NCBI GenBank assembly: GCA_024233085.1
Contig: JACKQC010000009.1
Span: forward strand, 124,001-188,000
DNA length: 64,000 nucleotides
Direction: 5' to 3'
DNA from: Akkermansiaceae bacterium
GTDB lineage: Bacteria > Verrucomicrobiota > Verrucomicrobiia > Verrucomicrobiales > DEV007
Shown: piece by piece, positions 63,406-64,000 of the stretch
Position numbering within the stretch: position 1 is the first letter of the stretch
How the letters are laid out: each line of letters starts with the position of its first letter
Made by a program: the position numbers and the translations under genes
The notes under the pieces: generated by a model
Database searches by the model: none
The model's input: the letters and a program-made list of their open reading frames with translations, nothing else
What the model was told of the DNA's origin: nothing

Positions 63406-64000
63406 TCAGCCGATTTCGGCGTCCTTCAGGAACAGCAGACGCAGGCTGTTGAGACAGACGATCACCGTGCTGCCCTCGTGGGCGAGCACGCCGAGGGTGA
63501 GGTTTTCCGCCACGCCGAGGATCACCGCTCCCGCCATCGCCACCACGGTGCCGAGGGAGACGACGAGATTTTGCCGAATGATGCGGCGGGCGTGCCGGCT
63601 GATGTTTCGCGCCGTGAGGAGCTTTTCGATCTTGTCGTTCATCAGCACCACGTCGCTCTGCTCCAGCGCGGCGTCGCTGCCCTTGCCGCCCATGGCGACG
63701 CTGACGAAGGCGGCGGCGAGACTGGGGGCGTCGTTCACGCCGTCGCCGACCATGGCGACCTTGTGGCCGGCCTCTCCGAGTTCGCGGATCGCCTCCACTT
63801 TGTCCTCCGGGTGCAGGCCGGCGCGCACCTCGCCGACTCCGAGCCGTTTGGCGACCTCCTCGGCCGCGCCGCGCCGGTCGCCGGTGAGCATCAGGGTGCG
63901 GATGCCGGCGGCGGCCAGCGTTTCCAGCACGGGCCGGCTTCGCTCGCGCACCTCGTCGCGCAGCAGGATGCGCCCGAGGAGGTCCTTGCGCACCACCCAG
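63406..64000 (-). CDS. P1B-type heavy-metal-translocating ATPase, C-terminal part (cut by window edge)
   Basis: At least 196 residues are visible, and the frame continues past the right edge. The visible part is the C-terminal half of the ATP-binding domain plus the last helices: TLMLTGDRRGAAEEVAKRLG, HPEDKVEAIRELGEAGHKVA, MVGDGVNDAPSLAAAFVSVA (hinge GDGxNDxP), SDAALEQSDVVLMND, then helices near QNLVVSLGTVVAMAGAVIL and EGSTVIVCLNSLRLLFLKD. The final HEGSTVIVCLNSLRLL is characteristic of Zn/Cd/Pb or Co-type P1B pumps (CadA/ZntA/CtpD-like). Ion specificity cannot be read because the CPC or SPC motif lies outside the window. It converges with the lipoprotein hydrolase gene. Confidence 0.92.
   Translation of the reverse strand, partial: WVVRKDLLGRILLRDEVRERSRPVLETLAAAGIRTLMLTGDRRGAAEEVAKRLGVGEVRAGLHPEDKVEAIRELGEAGHKVAMVGDGVNDAPSLAAAFVSVAMGGKGSDAALEQSDVVLMNDKIEKLLTARNISRHARRIIRQNLVVSLGTVVAMAGAVILGVAENLTLGVLAHEGSTVIVCLNSLRLLFLKDAEIG

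Overview
The window reads as a chromosomal segment of a high-GC Gram-negative bacterium of the Planctomycetes-Verrucomicrobia group, most likely a verrucomicrobium. The evidence is lineage-typical content: a DUF1552/DUF1592 cytochrome operon, a formylglycine sulfatase, ECF sigma factors beside large receptor Ser/Thr kinases, CSLREA/beta-helix surface proteins, a DUF6807 protein and an SHD1-esterase. WaaA (Kdo transferase) shows an LPS-type outer membrane. No plasmid, phage or integrase gene is visible. This placement is inferred from gene content only.

Layout. 1-9278: a cut-off Tat-exported BNR-type protein, a membrane protein, then a tight five-gene minus-strand operon (DUF1592 cytochrome, DUF1552, two tandem paralogues and a leucine-rich-repeat protein). 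9680-16409: a membrane protein, tRNA-Glu(UUC), waaA, rsmD, a dynamin-like GTPase and a polysaccharide deacetylase lipoprotein. 16632-24094: an MBL hydrolase, then two very large tandem collagen-like/peptidase-S74 surface proteins and the 3' stump of a third. 24346-31189: an ECF sigma factor, a kinase-WD40 receptor, an antisense orphan kinase N-domain and a kinase-TPR receptor. 31329-37694: a small metabolic run (PfpI-like, NIPSNAP, GNAT), an SHD1-esterase, a REPIN-like palindromic element and a second ECF sigma operon. 37778-38353: a decayed copy of the kinase-TPR gene. 38401-46311: HAD phosphatase, sulfatase, Aas-like acyl-activating enzyme, DUF485/ActP acetate uptake, DUF6807 lipoprotein. 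46579-64000: a 1659-aa CSLREA/beta-helix protein, an MsbA-like ABC exporter, a SanA-like protein, a GYF-domain protein, two sensor kinases, an SDR protein, a glycosyltransferase, a lipoprotein hydrolase and the C-terminus of a P1B metal ATPase.

The most unusual structure is a family of seven interspersed palindromes, each exactly 43 nt, placed between genes from 17302 to 60441. Two of them supply a neighbouring gene's stop codon, one sits directly in front of a start codon, and one was copied together with the decayed kinase gene. The next most interesting region is 17575-31189. There, two autocleaving collagen-like proteins share a 45-nt leader and lie next to an ECF sigma factor and two receptor kinases, suggesting a signal-controlled surface-fibre locus.
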